Part shown: positions 47,851 to 58,984 of the stretch, in pieces
How positions within the stretch are numbered: position 1 is the stretch's first letter
How the letters are laid out: every line of letters starts with the position of its first letter
Assembly: GCA_022393335.1 (NCBI GenBank)
Contig: JAJEKB010001368.1
Span: 369,552-433,551, forward strand
Reading direction: 5' to 3'
Source of the DNA: Macrotrachela quadricornifera
Lineage: Eukaryota > Rotifera > Eurotatoria > Philodinida > Philodinidae
Length of the DNA: 64,000 nt
Program-made: the position numbers and the translations under genes
Notes under the pieces: generated by a model
Databases searched by the model: none
What the model saw: only the letters and a program-made list of their open reading frames with translations
What the model was told of the DNA's origin: nothing

Positions 47851-49089
47851 TAAATTAACCATCGCCGTTGAATGTGTAGGACAGAATCAACTCCTAAATA
47901 AGAAGGATTCCTCGTTTTAGAAATTATAATCGTCGTTGAAATTAAAAGACGAAATAATTTGCTTCTTTTAAACCGCTGTCACCACTTTTAATACCTAATT
48001 TTTTGCACTTAATTTTAACGACGATAAGTTCATTTTAGTTGGGTATAACTTAACTTCTTTTTTCTATTATTTATGAGATATATATATAACAACAAAAAAT
48101 AGCAATAGAAAAAGAGAAACAATCGCGCACACAAAAGAAATATAAACAAATAGATGGCAGGATATAACAAAGGCAAATCTTTCTAGACAATAGATTTACT
48201 ACTTATAGAGCTTAACAGCAGTCTTATTGAAGATATGAAATATTTCAATGAACAAGAGCAAAGAAAATTTTAAAATAGAAAAAGAAAAAAAATAATAACA
48301 AATATTTCATACTCATTTTAATAATTGATTTTTTCAATTGAGATTTAAGTAGTAGTAGCAAACTTATTGATTTTCTATATGTAGATTATTTAATGTTAGT
48401 GTTTTCTATGCTTTTTGCTACTTCTATTTTGTTTGTGTAGCCAATGAATTAAAAAATCTCACTCCTAACGAAGTAGGATCACATAGGTATTCTGTGTTTC
48501 TATTGATTCGGCGATATTTATAACGAAAATAAATTTTACTATGGTTTTTAATTTTGTGCTGTTTGTGTATGTGTTTATAAGCAAAACTCCTGATTAATGA
48601 TTTTTATTTTTTGATTAATAAATAAAAAATGAAGTTTTTTCTTTATTTTTTTAAAAATTCTTTAATAACTGACAAATATAAAATATGAATTGACATCAAT
48701 GAAGATTTAAGTATATCACGAACCATACGAAATTTAATTATTTAAAAAAATGTCTATTGTGCTAATTAATCGTTTATTATCCATGTGTACGCCTCCATCC
48801 TACCCAGGTGATTGAATCCGGCTGCCGTTTCCAGACCGTATACGGCCGTTTCCGTGCTGTACCCCTTTCACCAGGATACTGGTTGTTGTTGTTGTGGTAA
48901 AAAATAAATAAGTCAACTTGCAAAAAATGCCACTATATGAACAAGACTAATTACTATCAAGATGATAAATGGAAATAAAAGGAACACATACACATGCTAA
49001 AATAAAAAAATGTATTTTACAATTAAACTTGTTTTGAATCATACTTTTCTATCATCTTTTCATGATAAGTCGAAATCTTTATACATATT
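47851..49089. other. Non-coding stretch with a GC-rich island
   Basis: Mostly AT-rich without a gene. At about 48785-48895 a compact GC-rich block contains a twice-repeated cggaaacggc-type core and gttgttgttgttg. Its composition differs sharply from its surroundings. It could be part of the retroelement's 5' region (it lies upstream of gag) or an unrelated repeat. Confidence 0.4.
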
Positions 49090-50671
49090 TGCAAAGGCGA
49101 CTACAAGGAATTGACCCAAGAATGGGACATATGTAGGGTTGTAGAGGAAGACGTCCTCTATCTACTAGTATACTTATTATGAAATTCCGTTGTGCACCGT
49201 GCAAGAAAAATAGACTAAAAAGTATAAAGGATGAGGTGCATAAGTAGCCGAATTGGCCCATCGGACTTTTCTTGGCCAACCTCATTGAATCATATATCAA
49301 TTGAAAGAATACATTGAAATTAATACTTTGAGACTATTTTACTAGTTTCAATCCTATATACGAATCAACAATTGATTGTTTGATTCACTGAGGAAGAGGG
49401 GGCTGATATACTGATAGACACTCTTGATATACGTCATACATTCATTATCAACTTTTATCTGTCGGCAAATATTTTGTCATAAAAACTGAAGGCAACAAAA
49501 TTCTATTATTGCTCATTGGATAACTCTTTTCAAAAGCTATAAAACTGTATATTTTCTAAAGTCTAAAAGGTATGGTCACCAGGAAAATTCCTAGCCACAT
49601 TGTGTTCGGGATACGGTTTTTCCATATTTTTTCCTGTTTTTGACTAGTAATGAGTCATTTTTCTCAATAAGATCCTACTCTAGATCAAAACTACTATCAG
49701 ATTCAAACTCAGTATCGAAAACTGAGTCGATTTATCTGTTTCAAATACCTCCGAAAATTTTCATTTTTCTCGAAAACTTCACCCATACTCGCCCTCAGGG
49801 TGCTTCAGAAAAAATAAAGAAAAATGAAGGTTCTTAAAGATATTTTAAACATATATAAATCGACTCAGTTTTCGATACTGAGTTTGAATCTGATAGTAGT
49901 TTTGATCTAGAGTAGGATCTTATTGAGAAAAATGACTCATTACTAGTCAAAAACAGGAAAAAATATGGAAAAACCGTATCCCGAACACAATGTGGCTAGG
50001 AATTTTCCTGGTGACCATACCTTTTAGACTTTAGAAAATATACAGTTTTATAGCTTTTGAAAAGAGTTATCCAATGAGCAATAATAGAATTTTGTTGCCT
50101 TCAGTTTTTATGACAAAATATTTGCCGACAGATAAAAGTTGATGATGAATGTATGACGTATATCAAGAGTGTCTATCAGTATATCAGCCCCCTCTTCCTC
50201 AGTGAATCAAACAATCAATTGTTGATTCGTATATAGGATCAAAGCCCTATTAAAATACTATCAAATACTCAATTTTACAACTATTTTTTCTAATTAATTT
50301 ACTCTAAAATTGAGTCGACCATGATCTGGTCGTTTATTGGATTAATGACCAAAAATGGGTTACTTTGTTAATAGCATTTTGCTTCGAAAATTCGATCGAA
50401 ACCCTATGAAAATAGTGTCAAAATATTAATTTCAATGTGTTCTTTCAATTGATATATGATTCAATGAGGTTGGTCAAAAAAAGTCCGATGGGCCGATTTG
50501 GCTACTTATGCACCTCATCCTTTATACTTTTTAGTCTATTTTTCTTGCACGGTGCACAACAGAATTTCATAATAAGTATACTAGTAGATAGAGGACGTCT
50601 TCCTCCACAACCCTACATATGTCCCGTTCTTGGGTCAAAAATTACTAGGAAACTTGTAATCGCCTTTACGG
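49090..50671. mobile_element. Large near-perfect foldback element
   Basis: Inner arms 49351-49735 and 49855-50239 are reverse complements with only about one mismatch seen over ~385 bp, separated by a 119-bp loop. Outer arms (about 49090-49340 and 50408-50671) are also reverse complements but with more differences. About 165 bp (50241-50405) is present only on the right. The frames at 49079-49300 and 50437-50772 are the same arm read from either side and end differently, so they are not genes. No transposase is present. Confidence 0.85.
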
Positions 50672-50715
50672 AAAATTGTGGTAAAGAAAGAAAAGGAGGA
50701 GCAAAAATTAAATTT

Positions 50716-50780
50716 CTTCGTACAGGATTCGAACCTGTTCGGCGTTATCGACGCTCTAAGCCACTCGACTAGATACGAAG
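50716..50780 (-). tRNA. tRNA-like sequence, probably a remnant
   Basis: On the minus strand, CTTCGT and ACGAAG can pair as an acceptor stem. ACAGG-TTCGAAT-CCTGT is a perfect T arm, and TAGTCGAGTGG is close to an A-box of the Ser/Leu type. The middle is too short: only GCGT-CGATA-ACGC is available for the anticodon arm, so the whole is 65 nt and has no normal 7-base anticodon loop. A decayed tRNA or the head of a tRNA-derived SINE are both possible. It lies just downstream of the gene ending at 50864. Confidence 0.35.
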
Positions 50781-50863
50781 TAATCTTTCTTCTATTCTAT
50801 GTGCATGTTATTCTTGAAAGTTGTTAAGTGTTGATCCTATCATGTACGAAAATTTACAAATGT

Positions 50864-51385
50864 TTACTTACGACGTTTTGCTTCTTTTTCTACATCAGCA
50901 GTTAAAGAATATGCAGTAGCTTTAAGAATAATTGTTCGGTGCAACAACTGATGGAACAAATATTCAGTATCACTATCAAGCATTGATTTTAATTCATCAA
51001 TAGCAGCTTGGCTTCCATTGATTAAAAGCGTAAATGCCTTTCGTTCTTGATCATCATCTTCACCATCTACGCATGCACCACCAACTAAAAGACGTAAATC
51101 TCTAAAACCTTCTATTATTTCCTCATTTTCTTCGGTTGTTTTTTTTGAAACCAAATCCACAAGTTTGTCCCTCAAATAACCCAAGAATAATTTTAAATCT
51201 GATACTGGTCCTTGAGAGTCAGATCCAAGTGTAAAGTTATTGTGAATCAAATACGCAAATGGCTCATCTTCATAGACACCATCAACCAATAGGAAATGGC
51301 AACTTGCAAGGCTGTAAGTGTAGATAACTGCATTTGTCATTCCATAGAGACCCATATCAACATGCACATCGAGTTCATTCGTCAT
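50864..51385 (-). CDS. Small conserved-looking protein, function unknown
   Basis: A 173-aa frame from ATG 51385. The composition is that of a folded, acidic soluble protein: an N-terminal hydrophobic/aromatic region (GLYGMTNAVIYTYSLASCH), then helices with an EE-rich centre and a VGGACVDGEDDD turn, and a basic end KEAKRRK. No signal peptide or family I recognise. An acceptor-like tttaaatag lies just before the ATG, so a 5' UTR intron or leader splice is possible. At the other end the sequence reads CGTC-gtaagt, a perfect donor at 50871, so the last codons and stop may actually be intronic and a further exon may lie beyond the foldback at 49.1-50.7 kb. No such exon could be identified. Confidence 0.6.
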   Translation of the reverse strand: MTNELDVHVDMGLYGMTNAVIYTYSLASCHFLLVDGVYEDEPFAYLIHNNFTLGSDSQGPVSDLKLFLGYLRDKLVDLVSKKTTEENEEIIEGFRDLRLLVGGACVDGEDDDQERKAFTLLINGSQAAIDELKSMLDSDTEYLFHQLLHRTIILKATAYSLTADVEKEAKRRK

Positions 51386-52763
51386 TTCTATTTAAAAAAA
51401 GTCAAATTGTTATTGCATTTATAATAAATACAAGATGATGGAATTATTTCGTGCTTATTACTTTAATAATTATATATCTTTTTAATGATAGAACTAACAG
51501 ATTTTACTATAAAAATATTTCTTGAAATAATATTCTGTAATTAATAATAAAATAAAATATTATATATGATCATTAAATTTATAACATACTTTAAGAGTAT
51601 TCTTTGATTGTTTTTATAAATTTATTCACACACAAATCGTAAATCACAAATAACAATAGTGTAAAAATAAAATAACGTAAGTTTGAATGATTGTCGTCAA
51701 TATCTCGATCTAACAATATTTTAACTGGACTAAATTAATTCACGTTATCTCTATTTCAATATGTATAGTCATTTATTTATTTTATTTCATCTTTCGATTG
51801 TTGAACGAAAGAAAATATTTTTTCTTGCGGTAAAATATAATCTTGTTATTTCATTGCATTACTAGTAAAAGAAAAGAAAAGATAAATAGGCATGCCTCGT
51901 AAATAGTGGTTGCACGTGTAGTCGTCTTGTAAAAACATAATAATCTAGCGAATTAAGAATCATGTATATATGCAGTTGATCAACACTTTTGTATATATGT
52001 GAGCATTTTTTCAAAGAAAAGATACATTTCTTCTATGTGATCCTATATAAGGAAAGCATTATTGGTGTGCTGTTAGTCACTTATCCATGATTTATTCTCG
52101 TTTTTTTTAGAAATATAATAATATAAACGATCAATTCCAGTGTTTCAGTCATACGAACAACATTTTCTCTCTTAATGTGAAGATAAAAACGGTGTTTATT
52201 CGAGTAACGTTTTTATTTTATTGGGTGGTATAGACATTATTTGCTCGAAAAAAATCGAGCAAGTGCAATCGTTTGATGACATGAATATTTACATCGGACG
52301 TGTGATAATAAATCAAATCTAGTAAAAACCAAGCATTATACATCTGCTATATTAAAATTCAAAAATAAAAAGTGAAGCATTTCAAGTTCGTCTTTGACTT
52401 TGATCTTTTAATCATTAAAAGTTATATTTATAGATTGACATATTGTCAAATCTATTTATTGATTACCAGCATTGATTACATAAAGTATGAGAGAAATACA
52501 GGCAAAAAATAAATGTATTTGCAGAAAAACAGAATCTATTTGTATTGATATTTATTAAATCCTCGAAGAATATTTTGGTAATGTTTAAGAACATATTCAT
52601 ATTAAGTATAGATAAATTTGGGAGTGCCCAACTCGATTGATACTCCACTGTCGATTTATTCATCTACTCATTAGAAAAATCAGATTTTTTTATCAGTTAT
52701 ACAGTATAAATGATAAAAAAGTCAGATTTTTCCAATGCGTAAAGGAATAAATCGACAATGGGG
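51386..52763. other. Non-coding stretch, nothing recognised
   Basis: AT-rich, with no supported gene. A short inverted motif ctgattttt / aaaaatcag occurs near 52680-52725. The 66-aa frame at 52463-52663 is unsupported. Confidence 0.4.
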
Positions 52764-52891
52764 TTAGTAGCGGAGCCAGGAATTTTTTTTGGAGGGGGCT
52801 GAGCCCCGTTTTCAAGCTAAAAATCAGTGTATTTCACTATTTTGATGCTAGATCATCTCAATCCTGGGGGGGCTCAAAGGTTTCTGGGGAG

Positions 52892-52922
<31 letters not shown>

Positions 52923-53141
52923 NNNNNNNNNNNNNNNNNNNNNNNNNNNNNNNNNNNNNNNNNNNNNNNNNNNNNNNNNNNNNNNNNNNNNNNNNNNNNN
53001 NNNNNNNNNNNNNNNNNNNNNNGGGGGGGGGGGGGGAGGCTGAGCCTCCCCCAGCACCTCCCTGGATCCGCCACTAACCGTGGAAATTCTCATTTGTTAC
53101 GGGAGTCTGAGCCGCCCTCGTCCCCTGGCTCCACCACTGCC
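52764..53141. mobile_element. hAT-type TIR repeat containing the assembly gap
   Basis: The left end ttagtagcggagccagg (52764) is matched by cctggatccgccactaa (to 53078) and again by cctggctccaccactg (to 53141), so three copies of one terminal sequence are present. Ends of the form cagtggcgga-ccagg are common on hAT elements and their MITEs. Inside are ggggctgagcccc-like short palindromes and a G homopolymer that runs into the gap. Confidence 0.55.
52923..53022. other. Assembly gap of exactly 100 N, flanked by poly-G
   Basis: One hundred unknown bases, with about 30 G before and 14 G after. A round-number gap usually means unknown length. The Gly/Pro-rich frames read across it are artefacts. 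Confidence 0.98.
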
Positions 53142-53772
53142 TTGAAGTACCATGCATAGGCATTTTTGTCCTTATGAGTAAAAAAACTACCATTTTCTGC
53201 CTAAATGACAATTAATAAATATCGACTTCTTAAAGTGTAAAGGACCCGGCCGGATTTTTGAAGCGAGCCGTATAGAAAAACAAACTACAGGGTTTTGTAG
53301 AGCTCGTCGCGGTGCATCGAATGATATATAAAAAGATAAGTTTTCATCGTACTTTGGCGTTGAGAGAGTCCATACACTGATTCGAGCCCTGAAGGATATT
53401 GTGTGGTGATCACCGATAGTATGGTCTTTAGAATGTTTCAAGATGAACTTATGAAAATCCTTTTCAAAATTCTTTTCAATACAGTCTTAGATGCTCTTTA
53501 ATTTTCTATATTTCCTAGTTTTTATTCTCGACATCTTTATACATAAAAATCGCTTCTCTGCTATAGGTCTAGGCTATTTACTGAGTATAAGGTATTCAGT
53601 GTACTCAATCGTGTGCCTCAGAAGAAGCGAGCACCACCGTGATTTTTTCTCAGAAATTCCGTACTAAACAGCTCTACATTTTTGATAAATAAATTCTTCT
53701 GGAACAGTAAGGGCTTTGCGGCAAACTACTAAATTGTCCTTTAAAAAGACCTATTTTTCTATCCTAAAAGAC
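53142..53772. other. Non-coding stretch, nothing recognised
   Basis: No supported gene. The 84-aa frame at 53187-53441 lacks domain or splice signals. Confidence 0.35.
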
Positions 53773-54674
53773 TACCGGGTGTTTGAAAAATCACTTACCA
53801 AAAAAAAATTTGAATATCTCCCTTACGGCTCGAGCAAACGAACTGATTTTTTTATCAATGATAGAGGCATGTTCAAAGTTTATATCCATAAAGACATATC
53901 TAGAGAGGCGCTTTGTTAAGTATCATTATTGATTTGAACAAAAAAATGTTTACTTTTTTACAGATAGGAAGAAAAAACAATATACTTGACAAAAGATCCC
54001 TCTAGACATGTCTTTATCAGTATGATGCTTGAACATACCTCTATCATTGATAAAAAAATCAGCTCGTTTGCTTGAGCCGTAAAGGAGATATTCAATTTGT
54101 TTTTCGACAAAATGACTTTTCAAGATTGCCCAAAAATTACACAACGGAGAAAAAATTGATTATCTCCATTACGGTTCGAGCAAACGGGCTGATTCTTTTA
54201 TCAATAATAGAGGTATATCGAAGCTTCAGGTTCATAAAGACATGCCTAGAGAAGTTCTTCGTTAATTATATTGGTTTTTTTTCTTATCTGTGAAAAAGTA
54301 AACATTTTTTTGTTGAAGTCATTTGTGATACTTAACAAAGGTTTTCTCTAACCTTGTCCGTATGGATTTAAAGTGTGAATATGCCGCTATTATGAGTAAA
54401 AAAATCAGTTTGTTTGGTTGAGTTGTAGCCGAAATATTCAATTTTTTCTTGGTAAGGTGGCTTTTGGCTCACCCTATTCCTATTTGTGAAAAGATAAAAA
54501 TTTTTTTGTTCAAACTAATAATGATACTTAGCAAAGCGTCTCTCTAGACATGTCTTTATGGATATAAACTTTGAACATGCCTCTATCATTGATAAAAAAA
54601 TCAGTTCGTTTGCTCGAGCCGCAAGGGAGATATTCAAATTTTTTTTTGGTAAGTGACTTTTCAAACACCCGGTA
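53773..54674. mobile_element. Tc1/mariner-like foldback with five alternating arms
   Basis: The termini are TACCGGGTGTTTGAAAAATC (53773) and its complement ending CACCCGGTA (54674); the outer TA fits a TA target site. A ~110-bp block (gaatatctcc-ttacggctcgagcaaacg and tatcaatgatagaggcatg) occurs five times, as left-, right-, left-, right- and right-type copies at about 53815, 54000, 54160, 54340 and 54540. Several copies carry the extension ttcttatctgtgaaaaagtaaacattttttttgtt in part. No transposase. The short frames here repeat each other and are not genes. Confidence 0.75.
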
Positions 54675-55402
54675 AAAGCTCTCTTAGCTGTTTCTCTCAG
54701 TTTTTAAAAGATTGTCTTCATTTGTCAACATCAACTTACTGTTGATAATAAAAGAGAGAATCAACAGAGGCAGACATACAAAATAATAATTGGGTTATCA
54801 TACTAAAATTCAGTATTTCTTTTTAACAAAAGCTTTATAGTTATCAAACTTTGACTTAGTTAATTATTGGGGAAAAAACTCCAAATTCAGATAGTTTAAC
54901 GAACTCTAAGAACTTTCCGACAATAATTTAGTGGAAGGACTTTTTCATGGACTAATAGTAGGTATTTCTTATTTTTTATTTACGAACAATAAAGTCGACT
55001 AAACATCCTTCGAAATTTGATTTATTTTCTTGTTAACAAAAAGAGAGAAAAATATCAATGTCAAAAGTTCTTTTTACTTTTACACGATAATTATAGAAAT
55101 TTTCTAAGATAACGAAGCAACAATAAAGATAAAGTTCACAGTCTTTAACATCATAGCTGATAAAAATGATGTTGTTCGTAATAACCAATTTATTTATTCA
55201 GTATAATAAAAAATAGTTGTTGTCTTTCTTTTGCGTTGTTATATTTATCCATGAAGCATCTAAAAGTATAATTATCTTTTGTTTGCACAACTGAATCAGA
55301 GAAAACAATGATGTAACAGAAGAATGTCAATATAAAAACCCATATACTTTATGAGATACTTTTTGTCTAAACTACATCTCAAACTTTTTGTATGTCAACT
55401 AA
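54675..55402. other. 5' flank of the RING-TRAF-LRR gene
   Basis: AT-rich, with no other gene seen. The interval presumably contains the promoter of the gene starting at 55403; no specific element stands out. Confidence 0.4.
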
Positions 55403-56539
55403 ATGGCAAATAGTAACCATTACGAATATGAAAATGAAGCATCCGTTGATGTGAATTTGAAGTGTGCAATTTGCAAAGGACCATTTATTAATCCTGTTAC
55501 AACTTCATGTCATCATACATTTTGTCGTCAATGTTTGAGAAAATGGCTCGAAAACTATCGTTTAACGTGTCCGACATGTCGAAATACAATGTCCAAACAT
55601 AGTCCAACACTAGTTACGCTTCTTCCTTTTCTTGCAATGCTTGATCAGATTCTTGTTAAATGTAAAATATGTAATCAATCCAATATACAACGAGGTAATT
55701 TTCAAGATCATATTAATAAAATATGTCCAAAAACGATTATCAGATGTCCAAATAATAATATCAATTGTTCATGGAAAGGATTGCGTGAAGAACTTCAAAG
55801 TCATTTAAGTACATGCACATTAGAGCCATCAAGGTTCGAATTCAAAGAAAGTAATAATGAAATAGAAGTGGTTAACTCAAGTTCAATTTTTCAAGTACTA
55901 AATAAAGAGAATAATGTGACTTTTATGAAAGTGAATCCACAAATGGAACATGTGACAAAGCAAGAAATTGCAGCTGCAGCTAGAGTGGCAATTGATAATA
56001 AACAATGCACGCATCTCAATTTATTTGGTCGTGATCTCTTACCAGAAAATGTCTTGCTTATAGCTTCAGCATTACCTGGTAACACTTCATTAAAAATTTT
56101 AGAACTTGAAAAATGTTCTGTGCATGATTCTGGTGTTTTCTTTCTTGCCAAATCTCTTTCCATTAACAGTTCTGTTGAATATCTAAACCTTTGTGACAAT
56201 CATGTCACTGATGTTGGTACAAAATATTTAGCTGAAATGTTAAGAGAAAATCATTCTTTATCTCGTTTGGAATTATCATACAATGTAATAAGTAATGAAG
56301 GGATGAAAATGTTAGCTGATGCAATTATTTATCAAAATTCCAAACTAGAACGATTGAATTTGATGGGAAATAAATTAATAACAGATTCATCTTTTTACTC
56401 AATTTTTAATATAATCAGATTTAATCGAACATTAAAAACAATTAATCTGAAAAATTGTAATATTTCATGGTCTAGTCGAATGTTAATTCAATTTTATCAA
56501 AAAGTTTATTTTCGTACAGATTTAAAAATATTACTATGA
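55403..56539 (+). CDS. RING-type E3 ligase with TRAF-type zinc finger and LRRs
   Basis: Single-exon frame of 378 aa from the first ATG. A C3HC4 RING lies at about residues 21-61 (CAIC, CHHTFCRQC, CPTC). A TRAF-type zinc-finger region lies at about 89-140 (CKIC, HINKIC, CPN..C, HLSTC). From about 205 to 370 there are five to six ribonuclease-inhibitor-type leucine-rich repeats (SVEYLNLCDNHVTDVGTKYL and similar). The RING should recruit an E2, and the LRRs probably bind a target. This layout, with NLR-like LRRs directly on a RING-TRAF head and no TRAF/MATH domain, is unusual against vertebrate TRAFs. An AATAAA lies about 55 bp after the stop. No signal peptide; likely cytosolic. Substrate unknown. 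Confidence 0.9.
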   Translation: MANSNHYEYENEASVDVNLKCAICKGPFINPVTTSCHHTFCRQCLRKWLENYRLTCPTCRNTMSKHSPTLVTLLPFLAMLDQILVKCKICNQSNIQRGNFQDHINKICPKTIIRCPNNNINCSWKGLREELQSHLSTCTLEPSRFEFKESNNEIEVVNSSSIFQVLNKENNVTFMKVNPQMEHVTKQEIAAAARVAIDNKQCTHLNLFGRDLLPENVLLIASALPGNTSLKILELEKCSVHDSGVFFLAKSLSINSSVEYLNLCDNHVTDVGTKYLAEMLRENHSLSRLELSYNVISNEGMKMLADAIIYQNSKLERLNLMGNKLITDSSFYSIFNIIRFNRTLKTINLKNCNISWSSRMLIQFYQKVYFRTDLKILL

Positions 56540-56997
56540 GTGAAAAAATGTTTGATATTTGATTTCTAAATGTTTACGCTGATTTTTGTTGTATAATAAA
56601 ATTAAATACACATTTTTTTTGTTAATATATTGAGATTTAATGTCATATACAAAAACTGTGTTTAGTTGAAGAAAACAAATGATTTGTAAGATTCTTCTAA
56701 ATTACAACAGTGCATATAACTGAAATATCGAATAATTAATATCAGATTAGGCTTTTCTATAAGAAAAAATATCATTATTGAGAAAATCTATTTCTTCAAT
56801 CTAAAATTTGTTAAATACTGAATAGAAATTCACCACGACTTATTGAACTAGTGATGAAAGACTGGTATGAAAAATTGATATCGTGTAAATCACTAATATT
56901 ATTTGAAAATGTTTCTTCAATATAATCGGAATATGCTTTAATTTCACCCAAATCTTATTAGAAGTGATCTGAGCAAAATGCTGAAAATCACTAGGAG
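56540..56997. other. 3' flank of the RING-TRAF-LRR gene
   Basis: Contains the poly(A) signal aataaa at about 56594. Nothing else is recognised. Confidence 0.4.
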
Positions 56998-57393
56998 TTA
57001 ACTGAACTGATTTGCTGTTTGATGCATTATAAGGTAAATAGTAACTGCAAAGTAGAAAAGATAATTAACAAAGACAAATATCAAAATATTTGTTTCACTC
57101 ATCAATATTGTACTATGTGACAACGGCATTAACATTAGTAGTTCATTTGGGTAGTATAAGTGATTACGAATTTCACGCAATTTGATAGATCAGTGAATAC
57201 ATGTATTAGTTTTCCTTCTTTGATTAACTTCTGCATTGACATAGAGACATGCTTCATCTTCTTCAAAATTACAATGTTGTATGTAAAATGAATGAGTGTA
57301 TGGATCATCCAGATCAGTACATATGTAATCAGATTGAAACGACAAATAATATGCATTGACGTATTTAGTTAAGTGCACATGACTATTATGCAT
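56998..57393 (-). pseudogene. 131-codon frame with one internal stop, possible membrane protein remnant
   Basis: From ATG 57393 the minus-strand frame runs 67 codons to a TGA at 57190-57192, then continues in the same frame to a stop at 56998. The first part is Tyr/Asp/Cys-rich (YICTDLDD, HCNFEEDEACLY). The second part ends in one hydrophobic segment (NILIFVFVNYLFYFAVTIYL). The layout resembles an ectodomain plus a C-terminal membrane span. No family recognised, so it could also be chance. Confidence 0.3.
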
Positions 57394-58984
57394 ACAAAAA
57401 CAGACAATCTTCTAATCAGGTTGAGGATTGGCCATACTTTATATTTATTTATTTCTTATGAAAATAAGTCTAATATTTGAGACATGTTTCATTCGATTCA
57501 GAATTAAAGTTTCTTTCAAATTGCATAACACACCATGTTAAGTCAAAATGAGAGTATTATTGGGTATTTTGGAACATGTGCAGTGAAAGCTGACCATTTT
57601 TGAAAGTCTCATTAAATTTTAAATTAAAATCAAAACATTATCGCCAGTCTTCTTATCATATAAGACAGAAATGAGATCATTGATTATGTTCACACTGCTA
57701 GAACCGCAGAATACACTGATTGAACAAGACAATCTATATTAAAATAGTCGAACTTTTCAGTTCTAGGACTTTTATATGATTGGCCACAGAACGAAAAGAA
57801 AATATCTGTATTATATTTTACATTCAGGGACTTTTTTCTTATGTAAGTTAAGTCAATTTTTTCTATAATATTAAAATCCAACCAAACGGAAAAAGCCGAG
57901 AATTCCGTACTCATGGAGTACAATGGGAGTAAAGTGGATTATGATGGGAGTGCAGTGAAAGTACAGAGGGGCACTGTGGAGTACAAGAGAGCACAGAGGA
58001 GCATAGTAGAAAGTACACACTCCAGAAATTTTGCTTCCTCCGCATTGAGAGTCCAACCCAAAGTGAAAAAAGCGGATTTTTTGGGATTTAAATCTAGAAA
58101 AATCCGAGGAATCTCAAAAAATTTGAAAAACTCTCAGAAAGTCCCGAAAATTCCCAAAAAAATTATGTAACTCCAAAAAAAAAAGTTCGTAAACTCCAAA
58201 ACTATCACAACTAAATTCAAATGTTAGTCGTGCTTTTAGCCTGAGCTCCAAACTTAAATAAATTTAGTCCGTGATTTTCAAGTTTGTCAACAGTCAGACA
58301 CTACAATCAGACCAAAAAGAAGTACGACACGGCATTATGAGTTTTGCAGTGTTAGACTATGATAAATTTTAAATGGATAGGAGTTACCCGATACGGAATA
58401 AATCTGTGGAGGTATGTCACAATATTATTATAGTATTGTTATTGATAACGATTGGAACCGCTATCAGTCCAAGATCATAAGTTGAAATCGTTTACGCTGA
58501 AGATCTGATTATGAGATCTATTCCCTAGTTGACTCTCTCTTGCAAAGTCCTCAAGGACTTCACGAAAAAATGTAAAGTTTCCGGAGAGTAAGTGTGCAGC
58601 AGTCCCTAGTTAGAATTAGGAACTGGGCACCAACAGAACTGAGTATACATCTAACTGACTCATGATCTATTGAGTCATTGATAGTTATTCTTTTGCACTA
58701 TAATTTGATCAATCAAAAGTCTGAGTTGAACTTTGAATTTTTTTTAATATTCATTTTTATTATATGATGATGTGTTCTCTTGTTTTTAATATACTGTACA
58801 CTGATATGGCTTGATCATATGTCTACTATTATAACTCACTAGTGATTCTGTATCTAAACTGTTAATCTTACATTTTTATCTCTTTCTGTATGTGCATAAT
58901 CACTATATAATTTCGAGGGAAGTGCTTTTGCAATCACTATTAGAAACTTGCTTTTTATTTTTATATTACACTTTATTTAATAGA
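57394..58984. other. Non-coding stretch, nothing recognised
   Basis: No supported gene. A purine-rich stretch (57910-58030) contains irregular gtggagtacaa-type repeats, and 58080-58190 is rich in aaaatc and ccc-aaa runs. Frames across these are low-complexity. Confidence 0.4.

Noticed and set aside
50437..50772. 111-aa gene similar to the 73-aa frame at 49079-49300
   Set aside because: Both are the arms of the foldback element read outward, and their ends extend into unrelated sequence.
52827..53159. Gly-rich and Pro-rich open frames on both strands
   Set aside because: They are translated across the 100-N gap and its flanking poly-G and contain no real coding information.
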